The notes under the pieces were generated by a model that saw only the letters and a program-made list of their open reading frames with translations, had not been told where the DNA came from and did not search any database. Position numbers and translations under genes: made by a program. 64,000 nucleotides of DNA from Marinomonas rhizomae (GTDB lineage: Bacteria > Pseudomonadota > Gammaproteobacteria > Pseudomonadales > Marinomonadaceae), in the NCBI RefSeq assembly GCF_024397855.1, contig NZ_CP073343.1, positions 1,488,001 through 1,552,000 of the forward strand. Reading direction: 5' to 3'. Position 1 is the stretch's first letter. Every line of letters begins with the position of its first letter. Shown here piece by piece: positions 63,919 to 64,000 of the stretch.

Positions 63919-64000
63919 ATGACACACTTAAGCGTTAATCTGAATAAAATTGGTTTACTTCGAAATTCTCGTGGAAGAGATTACCCAAATTTGATTGATA
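63919..64000 (+). CDS. pdxJ: Pyridoxine 5'-phosphate synthase, 5' end only
   Basis: Only 27 codons are present before the window ends. The translation THLSVNLNKIGLLRNSRGRD matches the N-terminal strand of PdxJ, which forms pyridoxine phosphate from aminoacetone phosphate and deoxyxylulose phosphate. GAGAGAAG lies just upstream of the ATG. Substrate-binding asparagine and arginine of the motif (N8 and R16, by analogy with N-I-D-H-V-A-x-L-R-N) are present. The subfamily is the less common type with LNK in place of IDH. Confidence 0.78.
   Translation, partial: MTHLSVNLNKIGLLRNSRGRDYPNLID

Noticed and set aside
1..64000. CRISPR arrays, tRNA, rRNA, prophage
   Set aside because: No regular spaced direct repeats, cloverleaf patterns or phage gene blocks were found by eye in the gaps between genes.

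Overview
The window is a stretch of gammaproteobacterial chromosome. The AT-leaning base composition, the gyrA-serC-pheA-tyrA/aroA-cmk-rpsA order shared with pseudomonads, FabV as enoyl-ACP reductase, a two-subunit bacterioferritin and protein sequences that read like Oceanospirillales together suggest a marine genus such as Marinomonas. The genus is an inference, not proven here. No rRNA, tRNA, CRISPR array or prophage was seen. The one clear mobile element is a small IS5-type MITE near the right end.

Layout. 1-6 kb: prc (cut by the window edge), apeB, tolC and a periplasmic DUF4139-like protein. 6-11 kb: xni, gltX, a chemotaxis receptor and a DUF3301 membrane protein. 11.2-12.8 kb: a probable iron-starvation operon (AraC-type regulator plus flavodoxin FldB) behind a Fur box. 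12.8-19.4 kb: a co-directional minus-strand run with a DctB/DctD pair, an AEC transporter and a BaeS/BaeR-like pair. 19.6-30.9 kb: mixed housekeeping genes (YihG-like acyltransferase, aminotransferase, YebC/YeeN protein, DUF1289 protein, glycosyltransferase, fabV, M16 peptidase, yciK, ubiG). 31.1-41.1 kb: gyrA-serC-pheA-tyrA/aroA-cmk-rpsA. 41.1-53.2 kb: trmO, then the conserved proA-nadD-rsfS-rlmH-mrdA-mrdB-mltB-rlpA-dacA-ybeD-lipB-lipA run, which combines proline and NAD synthesis, ribosome assembly, cell elongation and lipoate synthesis. 53.3-56.2 kb: speA and aguB for putrescine synthesis from arginine. 56.5-60.6 kb: an ABM-GNAT fusion, a possible bicupin and parC. 60.7-61.9 kb: two bacterioferritin subunits with a convergent Fur-controlled bfd. 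62-64 kb: a FrnE-type DsbA protein, a Tag-like glycosylase, the MITE and the start of pdxJ.

The most striking observation is the C-terminal half of the TyrA-AroA fusion. It is a full-length, in-frame EPSP-synthase-like domain that has lost nearly every substrate-binding and catalytic residue, so it looks like a retained pseudoenzyme fused to an intact prephenate dehydrogenase. Also notable are interleaved inverted repeats with pseudoknot topology upstream of tolC, mutually exclusive hairpins in the rpsA leader, the complementary loss of heme and ferroxidase ligands in the two Bfr subunits, and the ABM-GNAT fusion.

Start sites were revised from the longest reading frame where a Shine-Dalgarno sequence or family length supports it. 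All family assignments come from reading translated sequence from memory, without database searches.
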